From the NCBI RefSeq assembly GCF_008386495.1, contig NZ_VTHJ01000027.1, positions 41,616-105,615 of the forward strand: a DNA stretch of 64,000 bases, given 5' to 3'. Every line of letters starts with the position of its first letter. The first letter of the stretch is position 1. A program made the translations under genes and the position numbers. Below are positions 34,523 to 43,292 of the stretch, in pieces. The DNA is from Streptomyces tailanensis. Lineage in GTDB: Bacteria > Actinomycetota > Actinomycetes > Streptomycetales > Streptomycetaceae. Under the pieces are notes generated by a model. That model was not told where the DNA came from, ran no database searches, and was given only the letters and a program-made list of their open reading frames with translations.

Positions 34523-36289
34523 GTGCGCGGTGCAGGGCGGCTGCCGTTGCCGATAGCGGCGGACAGCGGGCGCTGGGTGAGTGTGGCGGCGGAGCGGACC
34601 GTTCTCGGCGTGGTCCACAACATCACATCCGCGACACGGCTGCTCGACCTGCTCACCGTGTTCGAGGGCGACCGGCGTGTCCAGACGGTGTTCACCTGTA
34701 CTGAATCGTCAGCTCTGGACGAGGGGACCCTTGAATTCTTCACTTCCCGGGGAATGCTGCACATACCGTGGGAAGAAGCAACTGTTCACAAATTCGATAT
34801 GGCGATTGCTACAAGCCGTGGCGGCGACCTTCACAACTTGCGAACTCCATTGATCGGCGCACCGCATGGCGCCGGTTATAATAAACTATTGAAGCGGGAA
34901 GCGGGAAGCGGGAAGCGGGAAGCGGGAAGCGGGAAGCGGGAAGCGGGAAGCGGGAAGCGGGAAGCCTTTGGCTTGTCGCCGGAATGGTTGACGCATGAAG
35001 GGCGGGTTGTTCCGTCGGCGATCATTCTCTCTCATGATGAGCAACGCGAGCGTCTCGCTGTTAGTTGCCCCGAAGCTGTCCCCGTGAGCGTGGTGGCGGG
35101 AGACCCCTGCTTCGATCAGCTGCAGGTGAGCGCTCCATTCCGAGAGAACTACCGGCGGGCTCTGGGTATCCGTCCGGACCAGAAGCTCATTGTGGTCTCG
35201 TCGACGTGGGGGCGCGGGTCGATTCTGGCATCGGACGAAAGTGATACGGATGTGCTTCGCCGTGTCCTGGCGGAGCTACCGGCCGATGAATACCGTGCTC
35301 TGGCGGCCGTCCATTGTAATGCCTGGTACGGCCATGGCGCCTGGCAGTTGCAGAACTGGTTGGCACCGCTTACGGAACATGGGCTACTGCTTCCGGTGCC
35401 GGACACGGAAATCTGGAAAGCCGCCCTTCTGGCAGCGGATGGGATTCTCGGCGACCATGGCTCTTTGACGATGTACGGAATCGCATTGGGAATCCCCGCC
35501 ATTTTGGGTTCTTTCGCGGAATCGAAGGTGGCCCCTCAGTCCCCCATGGCTCGTCTCGGCAAGATACTTCCCCGGTTTTCTGCTCACCGGCCTTTCCTGC
35601 CGCAGATCGAGGAAGCAGCCGCAGTCCAGCAGGACAGCGCCGAACTGCGCCAGTTGCGTGCGACTGTGACGTCACGGCCTGGGGAATCGGCCGTCCTGCT
35701 GCGGCGCCTGTTCTATGAATGGCTTGAACTTCCCGAGCCCGTGACACCCGCCAGGTCGCGATTGGTGCCGGTTCCCTCCACCGTGCCGGTGGGGTACTCC
35801 TCCCCCGTCCAGCGGCCGGTGTACGTGTCCGTCGCCTCCGAAGAGGGCTGGGCCACGGTGCGGCGCTATCCCGCGCCCCTGCAGCGCCGCACCATGGAAC
35901 GGCATCTGTCGGGAGCCCATCTGGTGGCTGACATCGACGATCCGGACGCCGGCTGGCCCCGCTCGGCGGACGTACTGCTTCTGCCGCTCGGCCGACCGCG
36001 TCACGTCGCCGGGATGGTGAGCTGGGAGGACATCGCCGCCCTCTACCCCGGGTGTGCCCTGCTCGCCCTCGAAGAACCCGAGGGCGGCTGCCTGGCGTTG
36101 CCGCGGGACGGCGTGCGCCTGCGCGCCCGCTGGGATGGCAGGCGCCCCTCGTGGGCGTCGGCCGCCATCGCGGCCTCGGTGGTCCACGACCACGCGATGT
36201 CCGCCGTAGGCGGCCCCGGCCCGTTGTCCGTTCAGGTGGCGATCGGGGCAGAGGCCGAGACCGGCCTACTCATCATCTCCGCCCTGTGA
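34523..36289 (+). CDS. GT-B-like (CDP-glycerol transferase-like) protein with in-frame heptanucleotide repeat
   Basis: A 588-aa protein starting at GTG 34523 with GGGAG six nucleotides upstream. The central part (SSTWGRGSILASDE, ALAAVHCNAW, LLLPVPDTEIWKAALLAADG, ILGDHGSLTMYGIALGIPAIL) has the shape of CDP-glycerol glycerophosphotransferase or related GT-B enzymes, where a D-H/Y-x-S region binds phosphate. Catalysis is inferred only. Near residues 124-148 lies a REAGSGK repeat encoded by ten copies of a 7-bp unit. Local GC around 34.7-35.6 kb is lower than in neighbours, suggesting recent acquisition. The 3' end overlaps the convergent STAND gene by 24 bp. Confidence 0.6.
   Translation: MRGAGRLPLPIAADSGRWVSVAAERTVLGVVHNITSATRLLDLLTVFEGDRRVQTVFTCTESSALDEGTLEFFTSRGMLHIPWEEATVHKFDMAIATSRGGDLHNLRTPLIGAPHGAGYNKLLKREAGSGKREAGSGKREAGSGKREAFGLSPEWLTHEGRVVPSAIILSHDEQRERLAVSCPEAVPVSVVAGDPCFDQLQVSAPFRENYRRALGIRPDQKLIVVSSTWGRGSILASDESDTDVLRRVLAELPADEYRALAAVHCNAWYGHGAWQLQNWLAPLTEHGLLLPVPDTEIWKAALLAADGILGDHGSLTMYGIALGIPAILGSFAESKVAPQSPMARLGKILPRFSAHRPFLPQIEEAAAVQQDSAELRQLRATVTSRPGESAVLLRRLFYEWLELPEPVTPARSRLVPVPSTVPVGYSSPVQRPVYVSVASEEGWATVRRYPAPLQRRTMERHLSGAHLVADIDDPDAGWPRSADVLLLPLGRPRHVAGMVSWEDIAALYPGCALLALEEPEGGCLALPRDGVRLRARWDGRRPSWASAAIAASVVHDHAMSAVGGPGPLSVQVAIGAEAETGLLIISAL
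34894..34963 (+). repeat. Heptanucleotide microsatellite, 10 x GCGGGAA, inside coding sequence
   Basis: Ten perfect tandem copies of GCGGGAA. Three units (21 bp) encode REAGSGK. Because 7 is not a multiple of 3, gain or loss of one unit shifts the frame and truncates the protein. At ten copies the downstream frame is intact. Confidence 0.9.
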
Positions 36290-38791
36290 GCCGTCCTCGT
36301 CACTGGCCCCCGAGGAATCCGCGAGGCGCTGGTCCGCCTCCTGGGCCCGAAGGCTGTTCGCCTTGCGGAACAGATTGCCCGCTGTGACCCAGTCCAGCGT
36401 CGCCCGTGCGTGGTCGCCCTGCGCACTCAGCAGATCCCCCCTGAGCAGGAGGATGCCGGCCCGCTGGTAGGGTGGGCCGTTCACGGTCATGATCTCGATC
36501 GCCTCGTCGAGCGCCCGCACCGCCTCGCCCGGCTGCCCGGCAGCGCGCCGGTCCTCCGCGTACCGGGTCAGGGCACGAGCCTCGTTGTAGGGGTCAGGCA
36601 CCGGCAGGTCCGCGAACTGTTCTTGGGCGGAGCGCAGTTCCCGGGCCGCTTCGTCATGACGTCGCAGGTCGGTGCAGGCCACTCCCCGGTGGAGGGCGAA
36701 CAGGGCTCGGCCACGCTTGTGGTCGATGCCATTCAAGGCGTCCAGCCCCAACTCGTAGTACTCCAGGGCGACGGCAGGATTGCCCAGCTTGCGTTCCAGC
36801 AGGCCGAGGCCCTCCAGCGCGCTGGACTCCGTTCGCCGCTGTCCTTCGGTGGCGTTGCCGTCGGCCGGGCGTACGAGTTCAAGCGCGCGCTCGAAGTGCT
36901 CGCGGGCGGTCTGCGGGTCACCCTGGCGCGTGCTCCACCGCTCGAGATGAGCGAAGCCGAGTTCGAAGTGCATGCGGGCGATGGCCATCTGGTCACGGCA
37001 TTCGTAGGCCGATTTGAGTGCCAGTTCGTGCGTGGTGATCCAGGGACTGTGCAGGCCGCATTTGAGGTAGAACGTGTGCAGCCCCTGGACCAGCCGCCAG
37101 GTCTGGTCATGCCGGCCCTTCTCGTGAGCCCGGCGTACCACGTTCTCCAGGCTCTCGCGGCGTCGCTCCAGACTCGCGATCACCCCTGGTGCGTCAACGC
37201 TCCCCGTGGGTACGTACGCCGCGTACGTGCCCGCCGGATCATGCCGGTAGCGGGAGGACAGAGCCGCCTCCGCGCGTTCGACGAACTCCAGGTAGTGCGC
37301 GATGATCCGGTCCAGTACCGCTTCACGGGCCTCGGCCGGTTCGTCGGCGAGAGCGCACGCGAGCGCGTGGTCGTGGATGAGGTGGTGACGCACCCGGTAG
37401 CCGCCGTCCTCGGCCGGCTCTATCAGGTTCGCGGCGATGAGCTGTCGAAGGGCCTTGTTCCGGGCTGCGGTGTCCATGTCCGGGAGCATGGCCCGTACGA
37501 CGTCCGCCTCGAAGGTTCCTGCGGGGTGGAGGCCGATACAACGGTAGAGACGCGCGGCATCCGGGGCGAGACCGCGATAACCAGGGTCCAGAGCGGCGGA
37601 GATCTCGTCATCCATGTTGAGCGCTTCCAGTCTGGTCGTGCGGTCGGACAGTTCTGCCGCCAGCTCACGCATCCTGCCGGCATGGCCGAGCGCCAGCTGC
37701 GCTCCGGCGATACACAGAGCGAGGGGAAGATCCCCACACCCGTCGGCGATCAGGTCCAGTTCCTTCTCGTACGCCGTCGCGTCGCCTCTGATCCTGCCGA
37801 CGTTGACGAGCAGCTTCCGGCTGTGCACCCGGCCCAGCGGCTTCATCTCGAAGGGCTCCGCGCCGACTCTGCGGACCAGTTGGGGCAGGCGGGAGTGGCT
37901 GGTAATGAGAGCCACGCTGCCTGGAGTGCCTGGCAACAGCGGTTCGACCTGAGAAGCGACCGCGACATCCTCGAGCAGCACGACGATCGGACCACGCGCA
38001 GCAATCCTGCGGAAGTACCGCGACCGTTCTCCAGGGTCAGCAGGCACGTCTCCCGCCGGGATCCCCAGCTCACGGAACCAGCGCTCCAGGATCGCCGAGG
38101 GCTCCGGCAGGTTTCCCCAGGGATCTCTGCCCAGCGACGCTTCGAGTTGAGGTCCCGTCAGTTCGTCCCGGTGTATGCGCAGCCACTCACGCGCGACGGC
38201 AGACGTCCCACTACCCGGCACGCCCTGCATATACATCGTGGCGGCAACCCCGGCGGCCTGGCCTTTTGCCCACACGGCGTCCATTCGCCGTAGCAGGCTA
38301 GTGTTGTTCTCGTAGTGGTCCATCGGCCACAGAGCGATTCGGGGCAACGGCGCCGAGTCGCTCGGAAGGGCCTGTCGTGGGGCCGCCGGGCCCCCGTCGT
38401 AGTAGTGGTTGTACACATTCGACACGTGCGTATGACCGCCCACCACCACGGTGCCGTTGGTGACAACGTTCCTCACCTCGGTGTGCAGGTCCCTCAACTC
38501 GCCCGCCAGAGACGGCTGCTCCTCCAGCAGCTGGCGCAGTTCGCTGCGCAGCAGCGCCTCGATCTTCGGCACCAGTTCCGCCACACGGGCCTCGTCGCCC
38601 CGGTCACGGGCCAGGATCAGATCGCTACGCTGCTCCTCCAGTTCACTGAGGAAGGAGTCCTCCCTTTCCTGCCCGCCCCGCCTGAAAAATGCCCCCACCC
38701 GAGCCTTGAACGTGGCATATGCGTCGGTACCGATCGCCCCTACCGCTGCCGACACAAAGGACGTAGCCAGCCACGCCAACTCCGCTTCCAC
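36266..38791 (-). CDS. STAND NTPase with N-terminal helical domain and TPR-like repeats
   Basis: An 841-aa signal-transduction NTPase. Residues 1-108 are a helical domain; 110-135 a Gly/His/Asn-rich beta segment (TVVVGGHTHVSNVYNHYYDG); about 150-480 an NB-ARC-like ATPase; and 480-820 TPR-like repeats (RALFALHRGVACTDLRRHD and ALEYYELGLDALNGIDHKRG). Walker A at 190-198 reads GVPGSGTSA, with Thr where the catalytic Lys should be; Walker B is IVVLLEDVA (269-277). STAND proteins commonly act in regulation or anti-phage defence. GTG start with AAGGGGG upstream. Confidence 0.8.
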   Translation of the reverse strand: MEAELAWLATSFVSAAVGAIGTDAYATFKARVGAFFRRGGQEREDSFLSELEEQRSDLILARDRGDEARVAELVPKIEALLRSELRQLLEEQPSLAGELRDLHTEVRNVVTNGTVVVGGHTHVSNVYNHYYDGGPAAPRQALPSDSAPLPRIALWPMDHYENNTSLLRRMDAVWAKGQAAGVAATMYMQGVPGSGTSAVAREWLRIHRDELTGPQLEASLGRDPWGNLPEPSAILERWFRELGIPAGDVPADPGERSRYFRRIAARGPIVVLLEDVAVASQVEPLLPGTPGSVALITSHSRLPQLVRRVGAEPFEMKPLGRVHSRKLLVNVGRIRGDATAYEKELDLIADGCGDLPLALCIAGAQLALGHAGRMRELAAELSDRTTRLEALNMDDEISAALDPGYRGLAPDAARLYRCIGLHPAGTFEADVVRAMLPDMDTAARNKALRQLIAANLIEPAEDGGYRVRHHLIHDHALACALADEPAEAREAVLDRIIAHYLEFVERAEAALSSRYRHDPAGTYAAYVPTGSVDAPGVIASLERRRESLENVVRRAHEKGRHDQTWRLVQGLHTFYLKCGLHSPWITTHELALKSAYECRDQMAIARMHFELGFAHLERWSTRQGDPQTAREHFERALELVRPADGNATEGQRRTESSALEGLGLLERKLGNPAVALEYYELGLDALNGIDHKRGRALFALHRGVACTDLRRHDEAARELRSAQEQFADLPVPDPYNEARALTRYAEDRRAAGQPGEAVRALDEAIEIMTVNGPPYQRAGILLLRGDLLSAQGDHARATLDWVTAGNLFRKANSLRAQEADQRLADSSGASDEDGSQGGDDE

Positions 38792-38958
38792 GCAACCCCC
38801 TTGAACGGCCCGAACCCGGCTCGCTCCACACTATCGGCTTCCGATCAGCGTGCAGCAGAGGTTGCCCGGTCAACCGCACACCGCTTTAGCGAACGAGCAG
38901 CCCGAGGACCTGCGCCGACTACCCACGGCACAATCGCTCAAGGCGTTCACGGCGCGGT

Positions 38959-39372
38959 TCAGACCCAGTAGGCGCCGCGCAGCTCCCCTCCGAACCCCGC
39001 AGCCTGAATGGCTGTCTGCGGGCTGTCGTACACCTCGCCGCCGGGGCCGGCCATTGCCTCGAAGTCAGCGCGGCCCAGCTCGCGCTCGACCCACTGGTGG
39101 GCGCAGCGGCAGCGGATGCTGACCTGGTTGCGGTCGCAGATGAGCAGCCAGTCTCGGCGAGCTCCGCAGGCCGGGCACATTTGGATGATGCCGGTGATCG
39201 TCAGCTCTCCGGGGTGGGTGGTGCACTGCACCCGGAATTCGCCGTCGTGCGGTTGCGTCTCCTGCTGGAGCCGCAGGATCGGGTCGTCGGCGGATGCCAG
39301 CGTCGGCGTCAGCGCGTTGGTTCTCGTACGTACGGCGTCGTCGTGCAGCACCAGCATCAGCTCCCTCATCAT
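38959..39372 (-). CDS. Small zinc-ribbon-like protein downstream of the relaxase
   Basis: A 137-aa protein. A central pair of cysteines (MCPACGARRDWLLIC) followed by SIRCRCAHQW resembles a zinc ribbon. The N-terminus is helical (MMRELMLVLHDDAV). It lies 54 bp after mobA on the same strand and probably closes the mobilisation operon. Function unknown. Confidence 0.6.
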   Translation of the reverse strand: MMRELMLVLHDDAVRTRTNALTPTLASADDPILRLQQETQPHDGEFRVQCTTHPGELTITGIIQMCPACGARRDWLLICDRNQVSIRCRCAHQWVERELGRADFEAMAGPGGEVYDSPQTAIQAAGFGGELRGAYWV

Positions 39373-39426
39373 CCTCTCCAGCCATAACAGGGCAGGCTGC
39401 CCGTGTCCAGCATGTTGAGCTGCGGC

Positions 39427-41211
39427 TCAGCGCCTCGGCCTGCGCGAGCGAGGTTCCGCCGACGCAACGTGATCAGGGCGCGTGTCGGTAGGCGCAGGGG
39501 CAGTACGTGCCCCGGTGCGGCTGGCCATACTGCTCTTGTTGTGCTTGGCAGTGCCCGCGGTGCGCCGGCGCGGGGTGTCGGCGGTGGCGGGGAGTTTGCC
39601 CAGGCGTCGCATTCGCCAGACGAGTACGTCGATGACGCTGTCGGCGGTGTTCAGCTCTCGCCACTCGATGGCTTCCTTCAGCAGTGCGGCCGGGTCGTGT
39701 CCGGCGCGTTCGGCCTGGTCGAGTGTGGCGGCCAGGGCGTCCCAGCCGGGCTCGCCGCCGAGGTGGTGATTGGGCAGGGCGGCGTTGATGGTGTCGGCGT
39801 GGCGCTGGCGGATGGGCTGCGAGAGACGGCGGCCCTGCTCGCGCATCGCGCGTATCGGGGTGCGGGCGGCGGCGCGGTAGGCGGCGCGCAGGTGGTGGGC
39901 GGCCTGGGCGGAGGCGGCGGCCTGTTGGGCGTGGCCTCGGGCGGAGTGCCAGCGGGCGGCGGCGATGGCGAGCAGGACGAGGGTAGACAGGACCATGGCG
40001 GTGGCGCCGCCGTCTTCGCCTCGGCCGAGGGCGTCTCCGGCGCGGACGATGCCCCGGGCGGCGGCGCGTACGGCGCGGTTGTCGGCGCGTTCGGCGCGGA
40101 TGTGGGAACGGGTAGCGCGTTCGAAGGCACGGACGGCCTCACGGAGTTCACCGCGGGTGGCGGCAGGTGAGGTCTGGGCGAGGGCGTCGAGGAGTTCGCC
40201 GGCGCCGACGAGCTGGACGGCAGCTTCTTCGTCGTCGTCCTGGCCGAGGGCGGTGGTGGCGCGTTCGGCGATAAGTGCGGCTCGGCGACGAGCCTGCGAG
40301 GGCTGCGACCGGCTGAAGGACGGCGTGTCCAGGTGGGCGGAGCGCGCTTCGTCGTCGGACTCGTGGTCCTGGTCGACGGGTCCAGCGGCAAGACGCTTGC
40401 GGATCTTGGGGAGGGAGAGGTCCGGGGCGAGCTTGGAGCCGGGGAACCAGACGGGTTGGCCATCGCGGTTGCGGTCACCGGGCAGGGCGACGGTGTAGCC
40501 GAGGATGTCGCCGGACGGGGCGATTCGCTTGTTGACGCGCAGTCCGGCTTCGGTCAGGCGGGTGAAGAACTCCGCTTCGTCGGCGGCCCCGGCGACCGCC
40601 TGACGGACCGTCTCGCGCAGGATCTCGCGCGGGGTGCGGTCGTGGCCGGTGCGCTCGGCCTTGAAGCGTTCGGCGCTGGTGGGGTTCTGGGCGGCGGTGC
40701 CGTCACCGGCGTTGAGTTCGCGCAGGCCCCATTCCTTCTCGATGCGGCGGCACTCGGCCTGCGAGCGCTTGTAGTCGTACGCGTTGCGGGGCTGGCGCAG
40801 GTCGCCCCGCACGATGGTGGCGAGTATGTGGATGTGGTCGTCGGCGTGGCGTACGGCCACCCACCGGCACCCGTCCGGATCTCCCTCTTCCGCGATGCCG
40901 GTGGCGTGGACGACGCGGCGGGCGACCTCGCCCCATTCGGCGTCGGTGAGGTAACGGTCACCCGGGTCGGTGCGTACTGAGCAGTGCCATACGTGTTGCT
41001 TGGGGGCACGGTCGCCGAGTTGATTGACACGCAGGTCCAGGACGCGGGTCAGGTCGGTGAGGGTGGCGTCGGGGTCGCGGCCGGGGTCGGGGGCGAAGCC
41101 GTCGAAGGAGGCGACCTGGTGCGGGTCGATGTGTTCGTCGCGTTTACCGGGGCCGTAGAGGTAGGCGAGCAGTCCGTACGTGCGTGAGCCCCGACTGATG
41201 TCCGGGACCAT
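39427..41211 (-). CDS. MobA-type relaxase
   Basis: A 594-aa relaxase that should nick DNA at oriT and lead the strand into the T4SS. N-terminal YGLLAYLYGPGKRDEHIDPH provides the candidate catalytic tyrosines. HADDHIHILATI (about residues 121-132) is the His-rich metal-binding motif III. The region to about residue 290 is the nuclease domain, followed by a long helical, Ala/Arg-rich C-terminal part (residues 300-594) ending in basic PRSRRPRR, which could serve as its own transfer signal. The ATG abuts the mobC stop (TAGATG). Confidence 0.88.
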   Translation of the reverse strand: MVPDISRGSRTYGLLAYLYGPGKRDEHIDPHQVASFDGFAPDPGRDPDATLTDLTRVLDLRVNQLGDRAPKQHVWHCSVRTDPGDRYLTDAEWGEVARRVVHATGIAEEGDPDGCRWVAVRHADDHIHILATIVRGDLRQPRNAYDYKRSQAECRRIEKEWGLRELNAGDGTAAQNPTSAERFKAERTGHDRTPREILRETVRQAVAGAADEAEFFTRLTEAGLRVNKRIAPSGDILGYTVALPGDRNRDGQPVWFPGSKLAPDLSLPKIRKRLAAGPVDQDHESDDEARSAHLDTPSFSRSQPSQARRRAALIAERATTALGQDDDEEAAVQLVGAGELLDALAQTSPAATRGELREAVRAFERATRSHIRAERADNRAVRAAARGIVRAGDALGRGEDGGATAMVLSTLVLLAIAAARWHSARGHAQQAAASAQAAHHLRAAYRAAARTPIRAMREQGRRLSQPIRQRHADTINAALPNHHLGGEPGWDALAATLDQAERAGHDPAALLKEAIEWRELNTADSVIDVLVWRMRRLGKLPATADTPRRRTAGTAKHNKSSMASRTGARTAPAPTDTRPDHVASAEPRSRRPRR

Positions 41212-41880
41212 CTACACGAGCTTTCGTACGAGTTCGTGCGCGGCGGCGTCGACCAGGGCGAGGGTGCGGACCAATGTCTTGAGGGCGTGGTCGAGTTGGC
41301 CGGGGCGGGGTTGACCGCCGGCGTTGAAGATGTAGGCGATCTGGTTGATGTTGTTGCCGACACGGGAGATCTGGGCGCGGAGCGTGGCCAGCTCGTCGAT
41401 GGCGGCGTCGAGCTGGTCGTTGGAGTCGAGCGGGGTGGCGGAACCGCGGGCGGCGGTCAGCCCGGCGGTGGCGAGGAAGCCGGAGGGGTAGACGCGCCTG
41501 CGGGCAGCGGCGGCAGTGATTTCGGCTTTCTCTTCGGCGGTGAAACGGACGGCGATCACGTCTTCGCGGTGCGTGGGCTGGTAGGCGCGGCGGCGTGGAC
41601 GGCGCTCGGGAAGCGCGACATCGCTTGCGCTCGGGACAGGGTCGGCAACGCGTTCTTCGGCTTCCCCTTCTCCCTGCGGCGCCCCCTGGTGCCGCAGGTC
41701 CGGTTGGTTCCCGTGCGCCCCCGCTCGGGAACCAACCGGACCTCCCTCGCCCTCCTGGGCGAGGGCATGCGCCGTGGATATCCCATTGGGATATCCACGG
41801 CAACAGCTTGCTCGGCCGGTGGCCGTCGGAGCCTCCGGCTCCGCTGAGGAGGTGGTGTCCGCCGAGTCGGCGGTCGTCAT
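41212..41880 (-). CDS. MobC-type relaxosome accessory protein
   Basis: A 222-aa protein. Residues about 105-222 match MobC: VIAVRFTAEEKAEITAAAA, a ribbon-helix-helix-like start, then LRAQISRVGNNINQIAYIFN, the hallmark N-N-x-N-Q. It would bind oriT with the relaxase. The first 100 residues are low-complexity and overlap an array of stem-loops in the DNA, the candidate oriT. The start is fixed by an ATGA overlap with the small gene upstream. Confidence 0.85.
   Translation of the reverse strand: MTTADSADTTSSAEPEAPTATGRASCCRGYPNGISTAHALAQEGEGGPVGSRAGAHGNQPDLRHQGAPQGEGEAEERVADPVPSASDVALPERRPRRRAYQPTHREDVIAVRFTAEEKAEITAAAARRRVYPSGFLATAGLTAARGSATPLDSNDQLDAAIDELATLRAQISRVGNNINQIAYIFNAGGQPRPGQLDHALKTLVRTLALVDAAAHELVRKLV
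41673..41843. other. Candidate oriT: five consecutive perfect stem-loops
   Basis: Within 171 bp: CCTGCGGC/GCCGCAGG (41673-41680/41691-41698); AGGTCCGGTTGGTTCCC and its perfect complement (41696-41712/41727-41743, 14-nt loop); CCCTCGCCC/GGGCGAGGG (41744-41752/41757-41765); a 31-bp palindrome with 15-bp arms GCCGTGGATATCCCA (41771-41785/41787-41801); and CGGAGCC/GGCTCCG (41827-41833/41837-41843). They lie at the 5' end of mobC, next to mobA, where oriT sequences usually sit. The nic site is not identified. Confidence 0.65.
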
Positions 41881-42101
41881 CGGCTCGACTGCGGGCTGTG
41901 GCGGCGGACATCGCGCAGGATGTCGGCGACGTAGTCCAACGCCAGGACCGGATGGTGCAGGGTCCGCGGCTGCGAATCAGGCGTACGGTGCACGATCCAG
42001 TCCCCGTCGGGCCCGGCTTCGACGCGGTGCAGGTGCCCTCGGCGGTGCAGAACGGTCAGCCAGGCGTCGGCTTCGGCGGCAGTGGCGGGCGTGGTGCGCA
42101 T
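41877..42101 (-). CDS. Small protein upstream of mobC, unknown function
   Basis: A 74-aa protein with an amphipathic start (AAEADAWLTVLHRRGHL) and a beta segment DGDWIVHRTPDSQPR; it ends DILRDVRRHSPQSSR. I use the ATG at 42101 because GGAG lies 9 nt upstream; an ATG at 42110 abuts that GGAG. The stop overlaps the mobC start (ATGA). Possibly a regulator or relaxosome part; no family recognised. Confidence 0.6.
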   Translation of the reverse strand: MRTTPATAAEADAWLTVLHRRGHLHRVEAGPDGDWIVHRTPDSQPRTLHHPVLALDYVADILRDVRRHSPQSSR

Positions 42102-42203
42102 GAGCGGCATCTCCGGGTGCGGAAGGAAGTCTGGGTGTGGGCGCGGGGCGGGTGACCTGACCGTGGAGTCGGTGGGACCACGCGCCCCGCGCAGGGGGGC
42201 CGG

Positions 42204-43292
42204 TCAGGCAGCGCGGTCGCCGGTGGGCTGTCCGGGGTCGTCCCGGAGAGTGCGCATCAGCTCGGTCAGCCGGTCGTTGGACAGCGGCAGCCCCTGTCCG
42301 CGGATGGCCTCGGCGACCACCGCGCGGGTGGTTCGGCCGGTCTCGGTGACCGCCCTCCGAGCGATGGGGAGCAGTTGATCGGTGACCGGATCGGTCACCG
42401 GGTCACAGCCGGACGGAGGCTGCGGACGAGTGACCGGCTTGGCGTCCGTGCTCGGGGTCACCGGTCGGTCACCCGTCGGGCGAGCGTCCCCGGCCGCTCT
42501 GGTTCCGGCATGTCCGCCCTGGTCACCGACCTGGAGGGGTGTCCGGGTGGCCCGGGAGACTGCCCCAGACACTGGCTCGGTGACCGACTCGGTCGCGGGG
42601 TTGGTCGGCTGACCCGGGATGTCCTGACCGGTTGGTGTCCGGGTGTCCTGGCCGGGCTTGTCCGAGGTGACCGGCTCGCGGTCGGTGACGTGTCCGGATG
42701 TCCCGGTCAGTGCAACATGCTGGTGACCGGCGGTGACCTGACCGGCGGTTGAAGGCTGCGGGTGTCCGGTGGTTGCCGGTCGCTCGACCCCGATCCTCCG
42801 GTCGGCGGAGTGGCCGTCGGCGGCCGGGTGTCCGAGGGGAGCGGAGGCAGTCTCCTCGGTGACCCGGCGGGCGATGAGGATGTACAGGTGGACCGCTCCT
42901 GCCAGGGCGAGCGGGGCGAGGGTGGACAGGATGCCGACCGTGGTGTCGCCGAGCTTCAGCCTGCCGGAGGTGATGCGTTCTTCGTTGAGGCGGACGGCGT
43001 GCAGGGCGTTGGCCCAGATGCTGGCGGCGGTCGCGGTGCCGAAGAGCGTCCATACGTATGCGCGGGCTCCGAGCGGTGCGGCGCGCAGGACCACCAGGGC
43101 GCGTACCCCGTAGGCGATGAACCCGTCGATCACGAGCGGGAAGAGGTAGGTGAGGAGACCGCGGACGTGGATGGCGACGGCCATCTGCTGGAGGGCGTCG
43201 TACGACAGCGCGCTGCCTGCCGCGCCCAGGGCCACGATGGCGGCGCGGTCCCACCCGGTCATGCGCGCCGGCATCGGCACGGCGGTGGTCAT
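42204..43292 (-). CDS. DUF2637 membrane protein with C-terminal helix-turn-helix-like domain
   Basis: A 362-aa protein. Residues about 15-135 hold four transmembrane helices (AIVALGAAGSALSYDAL, LLTYLFPLVIDGFIAYG, WTLFGTATAASIWANAL, ILSTLAPLALAGAVHLYIL) characteristic of DUF2637/Spd-type plasmid proteins. A repetitive Thr/Pro/Val linker follows (residues 150-300), then a small helical domain (RAVVAEAIRGQGLPLSNDRL). It may act in spread of the element between hyphal compartments or anchor the replication module; inference. The start overlaps the whiB-like stop. The linker DNA is dense in GGTNACC. Confidence 0.75.
   Translation of the reverse strand: MTTAVPMPARMTGWDRAAIVALGAAGSALSYDALQQMAVAIHVRGLLTYLFPLVIDGFIAYGVRALVVLRAAPLGARAYVWTLFGTATAASIWANALHAVRLNEERITSGRLKLGDTTVGILSTLAPLALAGAVHLYILIARRVTEETASAPLGHPAADGHSADRRIGVERPATTGHPQPSTAGQVTAGHQHVALTGTSGHVTDREPVTSDKPGQDTRTPTGQDIPGQPTNPATESVTEPVSGAVSRATRTPLQVGDQGGHAGTRAAGDARPTGDRPVTPSTDAKPVTRPQPPSGCDPVTDPVTDQLLPIARRAVTETGRTTRAVVAEAIRGQGLPLSNDRLTELMRTLRDDPGQPTGDRAA

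Noticed and set aside
39403..40170. Long Gly-rich plus-strand frame
   Set aside because: It is the antisense shadow of the relaxase gene, with biased Gly/Val content and no start signal.
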